A stretch of DNA of 64,000 nt from contig JAQFVV010000324.1 in assembly GCA_028023455.1 (NCBI GenBank), positions 186,001 through 250,000 of the forward strand. The letters are read 5' to 3'. The position numbers were made by a program, and so were the translations under genes. Shown here in pieces: positions 14,238 to 28,510 of the stretch (the first letter of the stretch is position 1; each line of letters begins with the position of its first letter). The notes under the pieces are model-generated. The model made no database searches. It was not told where the DNA came from and worked only from the letters and a program-made list of their open reading frames with translations. This DNA comes from Epiperipatus broadwayi. Its lineage: Eukaryota; Onychophora; Udeonychophora; Euonychophora; Peripatidae.

Positions 14238-14302
14238 GTTGGATACCCAAAAAATGTGTGTAACTTTCAGGATTTTTATGACACAAACTACATTGTTCAT
14301 TC
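14238..14302 (-). other. LINE C-terminal zinc-knuckle segment
   Basis: The minus-strand frame reads NEQCSLCHKNPESYTHFLG without a break. Cys-x2-Cys followed by Glu-Ser..His matches the C..C...E...H pattern near the end of many LINE polymerase ORFs; the last cysteine of the usual motif is not seen. It marks the 3' end of the LINE at 14.0-19.86 kb. Confidence 0.7.
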
Positions 14303-15383
14303 ACATTCATACATTATCTTTTATGCCATAGAAATACGATGTCAGAAGAGGTTTAATTTTAATAAGTAAATCACGTATTCTGGTTCTAGCATGAAAAATT
14401 TAAATTTCCTAATTAAATGCTTGTTGTAGTTGAATTTACAATATCCTCAGAAAGAATATGCACAATGAGCAGACATTTCGTTATTTACATTTGTTCATAG
14501 ATGGGCAAAAAGAAAAATTAGGAATGGATGTGATTTCTGAAATGAGATGCTTCCAATATTCATTGACTGTAAGGGGTTTATCTGTTGGAGTAATTTTCAT
14601 TGCTATATTAAGTTGTGGAAATATTTACGAGCATGAGAATATTACATTTTTTGTGTGTCAAGAATATATTATTATTGTACAAACTATATATAAAGGAAAT
14701 GGGAGGGGGTTGGGGGGTAGTGGTTGTTTACAGTATTTTTTCAGAATTATATGTAGTGGAACAGGAATGGAATCTACAGTATTCATTTGCTAATTTGCAT
14801 ATGGATATATTTTATACACTTACCTTTGATTAACTTGGGGGAGGGGGTACAAATACATATGAATACAGTACATGTTTTTTTCAATTCTTTAGTGAAATTT
14901 AGTGTTCATTTTACTTAATGAATATTTGTTATTGATAGTTCATGTAACCTGAGGTCTTAATATTGACTTGCTTTAAATCACAAGATTTTGTGTGAGTTAA
15001 TGTATGAAAAAAATAGTGGACTTAAAAAGTGAAGAGAGTAACAGCTTCATGCTCTCAAATCAAGATGCTTCAGATTGGTCTATATAAGTCAGAATCTAGG
15101 TTAAAGATAAGACAGTCACTACTATCTTTATAAAGTCACTACCTTAATAGTGACATTTGGGAGGTCATTCTTCAGTCAGAAAATAATATTGTTTGACCAT
15201 TATAAACATTCAAGATATATAAAGCTTTTCTCTAAAGTATGTATATAAATTACTCTAAATTATGTATATAAATTATATTTATAAACTACTTAATAAAACT
15301 TGCTCATTCACTCATCTCCACACCATCTTTACATTAATACGGGGAGGGTTGTTTTACATTTGTACATGTATTAATAAAATAAA

Positions 15384-15517
15384 TAATTTAAAGGGCTTTG
15401 GAATGCCTATGTATACATTACATTGGTAAAACTTATGTAGTTCATTGAAGTAATTTAAAGGGCTTTGGAATGCATATGTATACATTACATTGGTAAAACT
15501 TATGTAGTTCATTGAAG
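15384..15517. repeat. 67-bp tandem duplication
   Basis: Two adjacent copies (15384-15450 and 15451-15517) begin with TAATTTAAAGGGCTTTGG and differ at a single base that I noticed (CCTATG versus CATATG). The near-identity shows a recent local duplication inside the older LINE relic. Confidence 0.95.
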
Positions 15518-16499
15518 TGAAATTTTCTGGATAGGTAGCTGCTTTTGTTGTTTGAATTGTGTATATTCTTGTGTGATATTATTTGCTAAGTATTACTTTG
15601 CTTGATTACCATCAGACTATTGGTGTTAAACTAATTGATAGTATATGGCTGTTTTCTTGTGTGGAATTGGCTTGCAATAAACCTTCACGTGGTTTGTTTA
15701 GTTTTATGGTGTTGTGTAACTACATCAGAGCATTGTCCAAGTTTTGATGAATATAGTATGACTGTTGACTTGTGGTGGTGATGGCAGCAAAAATATCAGG
15801 GTGTGCTATTTTGTTATCTCTAGCTTTAATCTGGGGTAGCAGATCTTGTGCTATTACTGAAGGCAATAAGTGCAGTCAGTATAAATATGGCTGCAGAAGT
15901 CATGAGTGTGGAAGCCTTGAAGAATTCAGAGATGATGTCCTGGAGAATAGTTGGATCTCTGTAGGCTTTGAGCGTGTTTTGTTGGATATTATCCAGTACC
16001 AAGAAGTCATAAAAAAGACGTTTGAGTTTCTTCTCCTTTATGGCATAAAATTCAAAAAGGGTCTAGTTGATAAACAATCACCTGCATTGCAGAAAATATG
16101 AAATGGATAGGGCACGGATGTTGGTTTTAATGAGAAAATCGAAATATTTTGGCTCTAGGGGCTATTTTTTTATTTTTGGGGGTGGTTATTTGTTATTGAT
16201 TCCAAGCACTGGGGGAATTGTAATTGAATAGGTTTGGATGGATTGTCATAGATATGCCAGTATGTGTACTTACTTGTGGTCAGGAGAGATATTTGATTGG
16301 ATATTGTTAGTGGTTGATGACAGTTGATACACAGTCTTGTTTATAGAAAGGGGGGTTATCTGTTAGTGTTATTTCAAGAAGGAGTTGTAGTATGAAAAAG
16401 TGCCTGACTGTAGTTTTTATTACTTTTGTAGTTTTTTTAATATGAAAAGCATGGATGCTGCACAATTCTAATTCATTGATTATGAGTCACTGGTTAAGA

Positions 16500-17450
16500 T
16501 ATCTTGAAGATATAATTACTGATTTTCTTTGCCACAGAAGCTTATTGCAGAATGATGAGATCTTAGATGTGAATGTTTTTGAAAATATTATTGGAGTGTA
16601 ATAAGTTATTAAGGTGATGACCATGTGGTTAAACAATTGCTCTTTTAAATATATGGATAGGTAGACTTTTGTTAGTAATGTAATGATTTTTTCTGTCTCA
16701 TTTTCATATTTTGTGTTTTGTTCTACATTATATTAGTATCCATGTAAAATGGCAAGCCAAGAAAGTTTGTAGGTTTGCCTTGGTAAATCTACATGTTGAG
16801 CTTACTGGTGTAGGATGATCAGACTGTAGTCTTGTTAGGATTGAATTTTAGTTTGTGATTGTTGTAAATTTTTGAAGGATTTTCTGTAGGATTTATAGTT
16901 GTTGTTGAATGAAAGAAAGACAGTAATGCCATCCATATATGCAATGGATGTTTTATGTTGTAAGCTACTTGGTATATGGATGTTTGTTAAAGCTTGCTGT
17001 ATTTTTATTCGAACTGTATTAATACAAATGTGAAAAAAGGGAGCTGAGAAGTGAACCTTGTGTGATGGATTGTGTAGGGATGAATTAGAACATTTTTGTC
17101 AATAAGTGTGATGTAAATTTCCCAGTTCAGCAGCAAATAGTTAAAGTAGGATAGGTGGTATGTTGGTGTTGGCTAACATGTTTATTAGCACATTGCTGGT
17201 GACTGAGTCAGATGCCACTTCAATGTCAATTTGAACTGTGATTGATACATACTTTTTATGGTCTCATACTGAGTTCAAGACTGCACTGAATATGAGTGAT
17301 GCTTGTTCTGTTGATGATTGTTTTTTTATAAATTGGATGAGTGAGAAGAGGGGGAGCAAATAAGGTTCTAACTTATTGTTAATAAATTTTTAAGCATCTT
17401 AATGACTAGTGGATTCATTGATATGGGCCTGTCAATGGAGAGAGTCGATA
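16500..17450 (-). pseudogene. LINE reverse transcriptase core (broken)
   Basis: Motif A is readable on the minus strand at 17201-17234 as QIDIEVASDSV followed by LINMLANTNIP. This corresponds to the D-x-x-x-A-F-D-S-V block and the helix after it; here the second aspartate is kept but A-F has become A-S. Motif C is at about 16920-16945 as AYMDGITVFLSF, so the catalytic Y-x-D-D has become Y-M-D-G. The A-to-C spacing of about 95 codons suits a LINE. Downstream, FNPNKT and an F-L-G-L block match the thumb region. The loss of a catalytic Asp and many stops show inactivity. Confidence 0.7.
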
Positions 17451-17929
17451 TTTCAGCTGTTTTCTTGTTGGAAGTGAACCATTGCAATAGAATATAATCC
17501 TTCTATACTGTGGAGCTTCTGTGATAAGTAATTTTTAAGGTCATACAGGTATTGGGCAGTAAAGCAACCTAGATATTGGAGATGCCATGCATTCCAGGAT
17601 AGCAGGCATTGGATGCAGTGGTAAGCCTCCTCATAAATTTCATGTTATTGAATGATGGAGATGTGTATGGCAGTCTGAATAGTTTAGTATGTGAGTCAAG
17701 TGGATGGTATGGTTTGAAGTTTCTGTTTGAAATGTTAATATATAGGTTCTATCATGTGAATCCAGCATAGATGGTTTTTGCAATAAATAAAGCCATGGGG
17801 ACTCTGATGGTGGAGATAGTCCAGAATCCATCACATATATATACTCTAGTCCATGTATAATGCTGGATGAAGCAAATCTTGTTCTTTTTTTGGTTAAGTA
17901 GTCTCTAAGAGTATTAAATTTTTTGTTAT

Positions 17930-18010
17930 ATATATATATATATAACGGCCTCCACCCTGGGGGGGGGGGGGGGATATATATATATATATATATGGATATA
18001 TATATAGGGG

Positions 18011-18074
<64 letters not shown>
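17930..18074. repeat. (TA)n microsatellite with a G run
   Basis: Alternating TA tracts at 17930-17944, 17975-18006 (interrupted) and 18013-18074 are separated by a run of about 14 G and a shorter G run. The overlapping Tyr-Ile-rich frames on both strands here are translations of the repeat, not genes. Confidence 0.97.
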
Positions 18075-18075
<1 letters not shown>

Positions 18076-20420
18076 TGGTATGTGGTGTGGGGGGATTTTG
18101 ACATTGTAATTCGCCTATATAATTTATTACAAATCTAATAATCTTGTTTGGGATGGTGTTTTGTGAGTGATGGATTCTGCTTATAAAATTGAAATATCTC
18201 TGTGCAGGATGGAGCTGCACATCCTTAAACCTGTGAAGCATAATATATGTTTTTGAGAAGACAAATTTTGGGGTTGATGTAGGAAGTTCTATTCTGATGG
18301 TTCTTCCCAATGAAGCTGTGAGTCTAAACCTGTTTTAGATTGCTTGACAAAGTTTGTGCAGTGTGATCAGAAAGAGAAGGATTTAGCTTTAGGATGATCA
18401 GATGATGTAGCATCAGTTATCAAAAACAGATTAATCAATGGAACATGATGATTATTAAGAAAATTGATTGAATCATTTGGTAGGAAGCCTTTATCACTCA
18501 CGAGTAGTAGTCATATCTGATGGAGTCTTATGGTTATAAAATGTTAATATTTTATGTTGAAATATCCATTAATATGGTTAGATATGAAGTTTCTGCAAAA
18601 AAATAGTTTATGGTGAGTGCTATTCTTGAGATGATGACAGGACCTGGTGATATATATATGTAAATATGTTGTTGAGCATAGTTATGGAATGATGAAAAGT
18701 TGCCATTAACAAGTTTGTGTCAATATAAATAATGTTAAATAATGTGAATGGATAGCATGGGATTATAAGTAAGCCAGTACCCCCTCAGGGTGATAATATG
18801 TCCCTAGAAAAGGCACATCAACCTTCTCTGTTTAGGTATGTGATAGGATTGATCTGTAATCCACTAAATCTTTGTTTCAAAAAGTTCTAGCATGTATGTC
18901 TGGGTGATATTAAACCATTGAATTAACTGTTTTATCTTTGTGCTTGAATTTAATCCATAAATATTAAATGCATATATCTTTAGCTGTGAGGGTGAGGATG
19001 TTTGGTTGTTATGGCATGTTTAATGTAATTATTCCATGTGTACATGGTATTGCTTGGTGTGTATTATTAGGTTGTACATAGATGAGGTCCATGGACATGG
19101 TAGTAGGCTATGCTGTTAGCCTCTTCAATGCCTTATTGCTTTTTGGGATACTTGTTTGCTTTTGATCCCTGTTAATGATGACTCAATGGGTGGGAAGCAT
19201 GGAATAAATGTCTCCTTGATATGAGTGGAGGTTTTATTTATAACAATGTATGGACTGACTGGTTTAGTAGTGTTACTTATCTCATTGGTGGTGATTTGAT
19301 GTGGTTCTATAACTGTGTTATCAATGACAGCTTGAATGTGCTCTGTATCAATAAATATGTGTAGTTGATGTGTATCAATTTGCATGGCACTTATATGAAT
19401 GCTACTTCTGTTATCTGAGTTGTTTATTATGATGTCAGTGATGTGTGCACTTCAATTAGTAGAGATATTCTCAATGTATGCATTTTGATTAGAAGAGTAT
19501 GCACTATGTGCTGCAATAGAGTGGTGATTAGCCTGTTTTTCAATCTTGAAGTATTTTTTTTGTTTCTCGTGGAAAAATTCTACAATAAGGTATAAGGAGT
19601 TCGAATATTCTGCAATTCATCGTATCCTCAACTCACGCAAAATTTATTGCTTCATATAGCAGTGATCTTGAAAATTCATATAGTAAGATATTAGCATCTG
19701 TAGCAACTAATATGATTGAGAATAGGTGAAAAAAATTCTTGAAGGATGTGTAACTGCCCCTTGGGATGGTGTTTTTAAACTTGTGATTGATGATCCCAAG
19801 GGCATCTCCGGTCTACTAAGTGGGAGGGAGGCTTGACTCCCTTTGATTTGAAAATCAAGTTCTCTGATATCTTTTATATTAATTTTTCTAAATCTTTGTA
19901 TAGTTTTATTATTAGCTAAACTTGAATCTTTTTTATTATTTCCTGATTGTAAATTATTTTTAATGGCATTTGCAAATGTTGTTTAAAGCTGGTATTTCTG
20001 CGTTATCTATCTGATCAGCTAACTGAGTAGTTGCTATCTTTTATAATTTTTATGTTAAACAATTATTTGTTTGTTTTTAAAATTTTAAAATTTCAGTAGT
20101 TGAATTGAGATTGTTATAAAAAAAGTATTTGTAACAGATGATTTTTATTTATTAATTCTATATATAATTAAAGAGAAAGAATTTCCACCTTTAATACATG
20201 AGTTGTACTGATCTTATAATAGCTCAACGATGCCATGTTCAGTACTGAAGATACTCTCAGACTCAAACACAAGATAGAGCCTTTTGAAATGATAAGAGCA
20301 GTCATCTTATTTTTAAACCGACATGCCAATCAATCTGTAGTGTATTAGTTTGAGAGTATGAAAATGTTTCTCTCTTTACTTTTACATCAAATATTTTTCT
20401 TTTATATATTAATGTTTAGT

Positions 20421-20625
20421 TGAAACACACAGGTTTATATATACCTGTGTCTATATATGTAATATATAGGGTAGATGAGCACACACTTTCACATGACCCG
20501 CCACTCTCAACACTATCTCATAACACTGATACACTCGAACACATATGCTGAAAAGATAAATAATCATCAATATACGTATTTCATACTAAACCAGCAATCA
20601 TCAGTTGGTCTAGATTACCATCTCT

Positions 20626-20679
<54 letters not shown>

Positions 20680-20745
20680 AGAGTGTTGAAAAGATAAATA
20701 ATCACCAATATACGTATTTCATGCTAAACCAGACTAAGATTCTTA
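20421..20745. mobile_element. Foldback-family fragment, internally rearranged
   Basis: 20421-20610 matches, in the same orientation as the left arm, the 30.49-31.26-kb palindrome (GAGCACACACTTTCACATGACC, then GATAAATAATCATCAATATACG). Its outer 50 bp (GAAACACACAGGTTTATATATACC and following) match the inverse of 31264-31312, defining more of the family's end. The centre is replaced by (CA)n-(TA)n-(TG)n, which is itself a palindrome (20623-20680). A second partial copy of the arm, again GAAAAGATAAATAATCACC, follows at 20688-20738. Confidence 0.7.
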
Positions 20746-22165
<1,420 letters not shown>

Positions 22166-22296
22166 AATCTGATTATTAGAAGTTTATAAATTAATTTTTT
22201 TTATTTAAAAATAAATGAAAAGCAATGTAAATTATATATCAGCATTCAAGGTTTTTATACACATCAACCTTTCTATTGATAACTTAAAAAATATGT

Positions 22297-22428
<132 letters not shown>

Positions 22429-24500
22429 GTACCGGTAAAAATCACCATGCCTATTCACACACAGTAATCCGAATTCGAACCCAGTCCACGTCTAGGAATA
22501 AATTCCAAAATGCGAACTAAATTCAAACCCAAAACCCTGGCATGACCCACCGATGACAACATTACAACGGTACAGGGTTCTCCCTTTACTAGCTCATCGA
22601 AAAACACAGACTAAATTACCTACAATCAGCTATTTCATAGATATCTTATAGTCGGGATATTGGTACGACTGATAATTTAATGTATATATTTAAGTTGTCG
22701 ATACAGACAGTAGGTGATTGACTAGATTTCGAGAGTAATAATGCAAGAGAGACAAAATTGGGTTAGATAAATTTTTAATAAGTTATTGAAAGCATTGAAT
22801 AATATTATTTACAGGTACGGTAAAACTCTCATATGTATTTATAATAAATTGCTGCTAGTCATCAATAATCGGTTTGTACTGATTAACAAACCCATTCCAA
22901 TATTTGTGTGTTTAAATGGTTGTACAGGTTGGTATGAGAATCAGAGTAATAGGAGCACTTAAAATATTTATCTATTAGTTTATATTAATTTGTTTTATTT
23001 TAATAGTTTCAAACCATTGCGCATACGGATAACTGGGAGGCGGTTTTATATAAAAATATGATATATAATACTGATGTACTGATGGTTGCAGGGATTAATG
23101 TATACTACAAATAATAACTTGCGGTGCATTGACGGAATACCGGGCGGCTTGTACTTTGACAAGTCTTAATGCCCCCAAGTAGATCCGGGACACTACAACC
23201 AGCCGGGCTCAATTTCGAACCCTGGTGATCCAAGAGATTACCTGGAGAAGAATTTCTTTCTCTCCATGTGGTAGTAAAACGAGACACCAACTTAAGCAAA
23301 GGTAAAGGCATTGCCACAGTAACATCGAGGAAGAGTGACCGGAAGTGGATTTTAAAACGAAATTATATAAAACCCTTTCTCTCCGTAACATTTTCTATGC
23401 AACAGTCCGATATAACTATTCAATAAAACATGGCGAAATCAAACGATCGCAAAAGTAATAATTAATTAAATTTACTCTGAAACCCATAACTCCCCAGATT
23501 GTTCAGAAGGTAATAATAAATTATTATTCTTACTCCGTAATAATATATAACAAAAGATTATAATAAAATTTTAGACTATTTTAAGTATTTGAGATTTGGA
23601 GTATAGATTAAAATATCATGACAAAGTAAAAGAAACAATAAAAATACTTGAATATTTCTCAACTCAACATAAATGACGATTTTTAATTCGATACAAGAAA
23701 ATTACTTTTAAAATGAATATAATAAATATTATGAGATAACTTTACTGACTTTAATTAGAGTTGAGAAATATTATTATTGGCATCGTTTTGTTTGTAAAAT
23801 AAGTAATAGTAAAAATATAAATGTATTCACAAATGGATTATTAGTAGGCACAAATATTAATAATTATCATCTAAAGACTAGAGCACACACCGAAATATTA
23901 GAGAAGAAATTTACTGACAGGTTTTAGTGTAACATTTTCAAATGGAAAGCAAGAAATTTACATGCAATTACTTTGATTAACAGATTAAATATAAAATTAT
24001 TACTGAGAGGAAAGTTAAAAAGTTCATGTAACAAAAGTTACCATTCTTTCTTCGTCCAGTTTTCTTCTTGCGGTGCTATGTATGAAGAACGTAGGCGCGC
24101 ATTTTGAATTTCTTAGAAAGGCATGGTTAATTTAAATGTTGGAATTTGGAAGACTGGAAGCACGGAAAACATTACAGATCAGCGGTATGAAAGATTTAAA
24201 TTGGCAGAACAGGAATCAGCTTCTTGGACTTAGCCCATCATGATTTCAGTTTACCGGGCAACTTCTTAATAATGGTTCAAGTGATTTCTCTGGAACAACT
24301 ACTTTGCTGTAGTTTGAGACGATCCAAACACAGCCAAGTCAAAAGTTAGAGTGTCTATATTATATTTAAGATGGCTACGGTTGACCTTTCTGCCTAGTTT
24401 TTGTTCATAACTCCGCCTCCTTTGATTTCAGCCTCCAGCAATATCTAATTTGACTATACAATAGCATTTGCCTTTCTTGATAAGCGTTCTACGTTTCTCA
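22429..24500. other. GC-richer stretch, possible host promoter or exon region
   Basis: The two parts 22430-22620 and 23030-23410, and the part 24040-24440, have clearly more G and C and more CpG than their surroundings. The first contains TTCGAACCCAG and the second TTCGAACCCTGG, which read on the minus strand as B-box-like GGTTCGAA blocks, so old SINEs are possible. The third contains GGCGCGC and CTCCGCCTCC, the latter GC-box-like on the minus strand. No exon was established. Confidence 0.35.
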
Positions 24501-24966
24501 TTTATTTTTAAATTTAATACATGATTCTAAATTGACAAAACAATTACATCGGAATTCATGAATACAAAAATATACATTCATTATCTTAATTTATCGAAGT
24601 ACAAATTAATTATTCTATACATTTGTTCAAGTAAGATTTTGATTAAAAATACTGATCAAAGGAATGTAACTTTTGATCAGCATTTTTAAATGACTTTGTA
24701 TAATTTGCAAAATTAAAATTTAAAGAAAATATACACGCAATTGAAACTTTTAAATTGAGCTAATATAAATCCACAAACCACACACACACGAATATTATTC
24801 ATCATGATTTGTGACATTTATACTCATACTCTTTACATTAAATTCTTTTTAAACAAACACAAAATAAATAACTTAAAATTTATGTGGCTTGGAATAGAAA
24901 AAGTGGTTTAGAATTACCGTTCTTAAATGACAACCATGAAACTAAGATCGATTCTTCGATCTGTCT

Positions 24967-25042
24967 GTTTCACTATTTATCTACTTATCTACCTACCTAC
25001 CTACCTACCTACCTATCTATCTATCTATCTATCTATCTATTA
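24967..25042. repeat. Compound (CTAC)n(CTAT)n microsatellite
   Basis: About 8 CTAC-type units pass directly into about 6 CTAT units, followed by decayed CTAT-like DNA to about 25170. A protein-like Tyr-Leu-Pro-Thr frame here is the repeat. Confidence 0.95.
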
Positions 25043-25179
25043 CATATGCATCTATTTATCAGTCTTTATCTATTTATCTGAATATCTGTCTGTCTGAATA
25101 TCTATCAATTTATTATCTATAGTCATTTCAATCTATTTGTTCAGCTATACATTCATCTATCTATTTGTTTATCTGAAGA

Positions 25180-26650
25180 AGCATTTCAGATCGTACTTTA
25201 CTAATTCAAATTTGAATAAAAATCTATATAAAAAACTTTTATTTTTAAAGTGCCAAAATTAACATCATTCAATCATGAAAACTCTTCGTGATTTTATTGT
25301 TGTTGACTGAAATGTAAAAAAATAAAAATCAATTGAGTGATGATCATAGAGTAGTGGTTTTGAAAAGGAGACATACTTGCGTGCACACATAAATACTAAA
25401 CAATATTGTATTCATAAAATTGGAATGTTGAAATGATAATAACTACAGCATTTTAATAATAAAACATTGTTTTAATATTACGAATAAAATATTGTTGTTG
25501 TTTTTTATACAAGTTTGTTCTCCAAAGTGATAACTAATACCCTAATATAAACGTCCAATTGTAAAACTTTATTTGCTTTGGTTAATTTATTTTACCTGTT
25601 ACATTAATTAACATTTTTAGTTTTTTTAATAAAAAAATACAATATCTAATTTTCATTCATTATCAATCAATTGCTAACACTATATTTCACGTTACATAAT
25701 ATGCACACGGCACAGACATGTGTGTGTGTACGTGTTAACCATAAGTACTTTGTTTTTTTCAATCCTTCTATAATATGTGATTAATACTCAACCTAGACGA
25801 ACTCATCTTTTTGCATCAGACAGAAAAATACTTGTTTTTCTTTATGTTTTTCAAAACAAGATTTAAGAAAGTTTTATTTTACTTGAAAAAAAAAAAAAGG
25901 TTATTGCTTATAAATGTATCCAAGTATGTGCATGATTGTCTATCATGATGTCATTTCAGTTATTAATGGCTAAAATAATAAATCATTAAAATCCATAATA
26001 GAATGTGGTGTATAATCATGAAGAAAATCGTGATAGTTATATTTAATAACTTTCAATCCTGCTTAAAACAATCATAACCGAACGCAAAAATATCAAAATA
26101 AATAAGATACATATTATTTAATTTAAGTAATTGTTAGTAAAAAAAAAAAAAAAAAATCAGTTTTAATCAAGCACTCAAATTCCAAAAACTCTAAAAAGTT
26201 AAAATAAAGAGTCTGGAATAATTAAAAGAAAAAAACAACAACAACAAAAACCCACTAGAAAATAAAAAATTATTTTAGACAATTTATTAAAGTAAAAACA
26301 TATTGGATATGTAAAAAAAATATTTTAAATAATTTTATTTCTCATGGTAATCATAGTGAGACTAACAACAACACAAAAAATCTGTTTACTATATTTTACT
26401 TTTTTTTAATTATTGGCTCATTTCATAATATTTATTAATTTTCATTAATATCTGAACTTTTTCGCATTTTCCAGAAAAAATAAAGGTATTTATAAAAATA
26501 AATTTAAATTTCTAAGTAGTATTTACAACAAACTGATATATTTATTTTATTATAAATATGTGGAAAACTTTCACTTTATTTTATTCATAAATTTTTTGAT
26601 GAGCACCGTTCATAAATAGATACTCTTATTTATTTAATATTTTTATAAGT
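25180..26650. other. AT-rich DNA, no recognisable gene
   Basis: Homopolymer A runs at about 25887-25899 and 26139-26156 and no feature I can assign. Confidence 0.5.
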
Positions 26651-26654
26651 AATT

Positions 26655-28510
26655 TTAAAAATTAAAGATTTTGAAATTCAATTAAATTCATTAAATGCTT
26701 TTCCTTTTTTCTAAGGAGGTTATTCCTAGAAATTAATTTTGATCTAATCTTAGCTAAATGAGAAAAATAAGTTATGCTGTGATCCACAATCACTCCTAAA
26801 TAACATGGTGTAGGATTATATTCCTGGTTATTATTGCAAAAGATTCTATTCAAATGGCAAAGTGATTTCCTGTCATTTAAATGAAAAATTGAGCATACTA
26901 TTTTCATTGGATTAGGAATAAAACCCCAATATTAAAAAAAAAATCCAATCTTTTCAGACCCTTAATATAAGTCTTTTCTATTTCAGTAAAAATTCTTTTG
27001 GAGGAAATCTTATCTATGTCATCAATATAAATGAATTTTATGCATTATGCTTTAGGAAGATTGCTGATTAACACATTAAATAAAATAAGTGAGGAAATAG
27101 AATTTTGAGGAAGACCTTTCTGTAAAATTTTGTTTCAACTATGATTATCATTTAATGTCACTTGAATTTTCTATTGGAGAGTATTTTGTCAAGTAAATTA
27201 ACGTTTTTTTAAATTTAAAATTTTTAGATCATTTTTCCAGACAAAATCATAAGCTGAAGTTAGATCAATAAAAGTCACCCAACTTTTAACCTAAGCATAT
27301 ATGTTTTTGAGAAATCCTAGAAGCAGATTGGATTAAATTTACAACTTTTTATTAATAATAACAAGTCAGATGTCACATGACTTATATATAGCTTGCATTT
27401 AATAAAATTTACTTTTATTGTTTATTATATTTTCAAAAATTTTGAATTATTGTGCTAGAAATATATATTTACAAATGACTATTCTTAAAATACAATTTCA
27501 ACTTTGCAAATATAGAATAAAAAAATTAATTGAAATATGTAGCAAGATTTATAAAGAACAATTGTTTTTATTTTATTAGATGTTACCACATTGTTAATTA
27601 GAATATGAAACTAAAAGAAGCAGAAATGTTTTAACTTAGTTTATAAAACCTAACTAAATTATTGTTCAGACTACATAAAGCTAACTAAACTCTATTTAAA
27701 ATATTAATAATTTTTTTAAAAATGACCAAAATAAATATACTTCAGGCTTTTTTCTTTAATTACAAGTTGTGGTCACACATTATTAATTTCTCATGACCTG
27801 TCTTCTGTTTAAAAGTCAATATTTTAAAACACTTCTAAAAAATAAGTATTACTCCATTATTTTAGAAAAATAGTCATAAATCTGTAACAAAGTACAAAAA
27901 GTATGTTTTGATTTTTACAATCTAACAAAAGAATGAATATACTCAAAGATTGTCACATTGAAAGAGTTACAAATCACCATTCAATAACACTGTAGTTTGG
28001 CTGTTGGCTTATTTATAAAAAATTTTTTATAAAATACTGACATCCTGAGAATTTTTTTTACGTTAATAAATCAAATTAAATTGTAGATCCAGTTTCTATT
28101 ATCAAATGAAGGCAAAAGTGGCAAAATATCATTAAAGATAAGATAAACTATGAGACTAATTTAAAATCAAATCACAGTGATGCCATTACATACTCCAGAG
28201 TCTTTCTAATGAGATCAATTAAAAGGTTAATTTATTTTGAAAGGCTTTTTCAGTATGGTTGTTAAAACCAAAACTTGTTCACAGCAACTTCTTTCTAACC
28301 TAGCTAGCTTTCAACTATTGGCAAAAAAACTTATTAATGTGATTCTTTCAAAAAGCTTGTGTGAAACACATAATAATGATATTGAGAAATATTTTTTTGA
28401 ATCATTCCTAGGTTTATTTGTTTTAAAAACTGGTACACTTTTGCTTTTATGACACATTTCTTGAATACTTTCTGTATGAATAATGTTACTAAATAATTTT
28501 GTCAATCATC
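26655..28510 (-). pseudogene. LINE reverse transcriptase fragment (second family)
   Basis: On the minus strand the blocks run in the correct order. At 28505-28311, KSVPVFKTNKPRNDSKKYF then SISLLCVSHKLFERITL matches the fingers region (P-I-x-K-P-x-K-x..Y-R-P-I-S-L-L..K-x-x-E-R). At 27284-27237, WVTFIDLTSAYDFVW is motif A with both Asp residues. At 27041-27013, FIYIDDI is motif C with the catalytic Asp pair. At 26907-26662, YNPTPCYLGVIVD then LISRNNLLRK is the Y-L-G-V-x-x-D thumb and following helix. Frameshifts separate the blocks. This resembles Jockey-like animal LINEs. It is better preserved at the catalytic residues than the LINE at 14-19.9 kb. An upstream endonuclease was not recognised. 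Confidence 0.78.

Larger units (their letters stand above)
14000..19860 (-). pseudogene. Decayed full-length-type LINE (EN + RT + zinc knuckle)
   Basis: Read from right to left on the minus strand, the domain order is that of an APE-endonuclease LINE. A low-complexity Ser/Thr-rich N-terminal region lies at about 19.86-19.0 kb. The start of an endonuclease follows at 18.99 kb (KIYAFNIYGLNSSTKIKQL, then ELFETKI, matching the N-I-N-G-L and Q-E-T-K blocks). The reverse transcriptase runs from about 17.9 to 16.5 kb, and a C-terminal Cys-Cys-His knuckle lies at 14.24-14.30 kb. Stops and frameshifts are spread throughout, so it is long dead. The 5.9-kb length is inflated by a (TA)n/G-run expansion at 17.9-18.07 kb and a 67-bp duplication at 15.4 kb. 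The exact ends are not visible to me. Confidence 0.7.

Noticed and set aside
17640-18310. Overlapping Tyr-Ile-rich ORFs on both strands
   Set aside because: They are translations of the (TA)n and G-run repeat, with LINE remnants at the edges.
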